A stretch of DNA of 5,439 nt from Limiplasma sp036652695 (lineage in GTDB: Bacteria; Bacillota; Clostridia; Christensenellales; Aristaeellaceae), in the NCBI GenBank assembly GCA_036652695.1, contig JAVVVJ010000108.1, positions 1 through 5,439 of the forward strand, written 5' to 3'. Below the pieces are notes generated by a model, which was not told the origin of the DNA, did not search any database, and saw nothing but the letters and a program-made list of their open reading frames with translations. A program made the position numbers and the translations under genes. Below, in pieces: positions 5,107-5,439 of the stretch. Every line of letters begins with the position of its first letter. Within the stretch, counting starts at the first letter, position 1.

Positions 5107-5439
5107 TCAGCGCAGAACCACGCCGCTCTGCCCGTAGCGCTCCCGAAGCTCGTTTAGCGCCGCTTCGCCCGCGTGACACCAAAATTCCCGGCTGAGCAGC
5201 AGCGCAATCCCCTCGTCTTGCAGCTTCACAAAAACAGGCACATCCCCCGCATGCGCGGTGCAAAACGCCTTGACGCCCTCCAGCTCGCTCCGCGTGGGAA
5301 TCAGCAGGTACAGCTTCTGCGCCGCGCCCTTTGCCAACTGCGCATCCGTAAGCGTCTGCGGGGCTTGCGCGCGCATAGGCGCGGGGGTAAGCGCGAAGGT
5401 AGGCGTAGCCGTGCTCGGCATGGCTGTGCTCGGCATGGC
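5107..5439 (-). CDS. dnaE: Probable DNA polymerase III subunit alpha (DnaE), C-terminal end only
   Basis: Only the last 110 residues are present; the 5' part lies beyond the right edge. The final 70 residues resemble the extreme C-terminal domain of bacterial DnaE, recognised from the pattern KLYLLIPT...GDVPVFVKL...LLLSREFWC...LNELRERYGQSGVVL (compare family 'LYLRLPS ... GDTPVY ... W ... LL..LLGEENV'). This region follows the OB fold of the replicative polymerase subunit. Before it is a low-complexity Pro/Ser/Thr/Ala-rich linker with a degenerate five-residue period (MPSTA, MPSTA, TPTFA, LTPAP). The polymerase active site is outside the window, so the call rests on the tail alone. The stop TGA is at 5107-5109. 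It is transcribed in the same direction as the str operon, which has its own promoter 111 nt further on. Confidence 0.72.
   Translation of the reverse strand, partial: AMPSTAMPSTATPTFALTPAPMRAQAPQTLTDAQLAKGAAQKLYLLIPTRSELEGVKAFCTAHAGDVPVFVKLQDEGIALLLSREFWCHAGEAALNELRERYGQSGVVLR
5411..5439 (-). repeat. 15-bp tandem repeat in the dnaE linker, cut by the edge
   Basis: The unit GTGCTCGGCATGGCT (5411-5425) is repeated exactly over the next 14 bases (5426-5439), where the window ends. It keeps the frame and encodes MPSTA twice. More diverged units (TPTFA, LTPAP) follow in the protein. The array may continue beyond the edge. Confidence 0.8.

Overview
The window reads almost entirely on the minus strand and holds a classic 'str' operon of a low-GC-lineage (Firmicutes/Clostridia-like) bacterium, here with fairly GC-rich DNA. 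In transcription order, from right to left, it contains: the 3' end of a gene that looks like dnaE (DNA polymerase III alpha, cut by the right edge); a spacer with a very good sigma-A promoter and a structured leader; an L7Ae/YbxF-family RNA-binding protein; rpsL (S12); rpsG (S7); fusA (EF-G); and tuf (EF-Tu, missing only its last few residues at the left edge). The Clostridia-like assignment rests on the L7Ae-family gene directly before rpsL, the strong AAGGAGG-type Shine-Dalgarno sequences, and the character of the proteins. I cannot place it to genus.

The genes form one functional unit. S12 and S7 are 30S subunit proteins at the decoding centre and head, EF-G drives translocation, EF-Tu delivers aminoacyl-tRNA, and the L7Ae-like protein is presumed to bind kink-turn RNA. 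All five run the same way, with no visible intrinsic terminator between them, so one transcript from the promoter at 4968-4996 is the simplest model.

The coding regions are orthodox. The interest is in the non-coding parts and in two details. (1) The promoter is a TTGACA-17-TATTAT match, followed by a leader of about 120 nt that can fold into a nested hairpin. (2) The L7Ae-rpsL spacer holds a strong stem-loop. (3) The 246-nt rpsL-rpsG spacer is long and carries two exactly abutting hairpins just before the rpsG Shine-Dalgarno, the same kind of place where S7 feedback acts in E. coli. (4) S12 has Arg at position 88, a residue associated elsewhere with streptomycin resistance. (5) The gene upstream is dnaE-like rather than rpoC, so the usual rpoBC-str linkage is broken here. 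I see no mobile element, CRISPR array, tRNA or rRNA, and no evidence of an undescribed multi-gene system. The candidate novelties are RNA-level regulatory structures, which I found by eye and did not compute.
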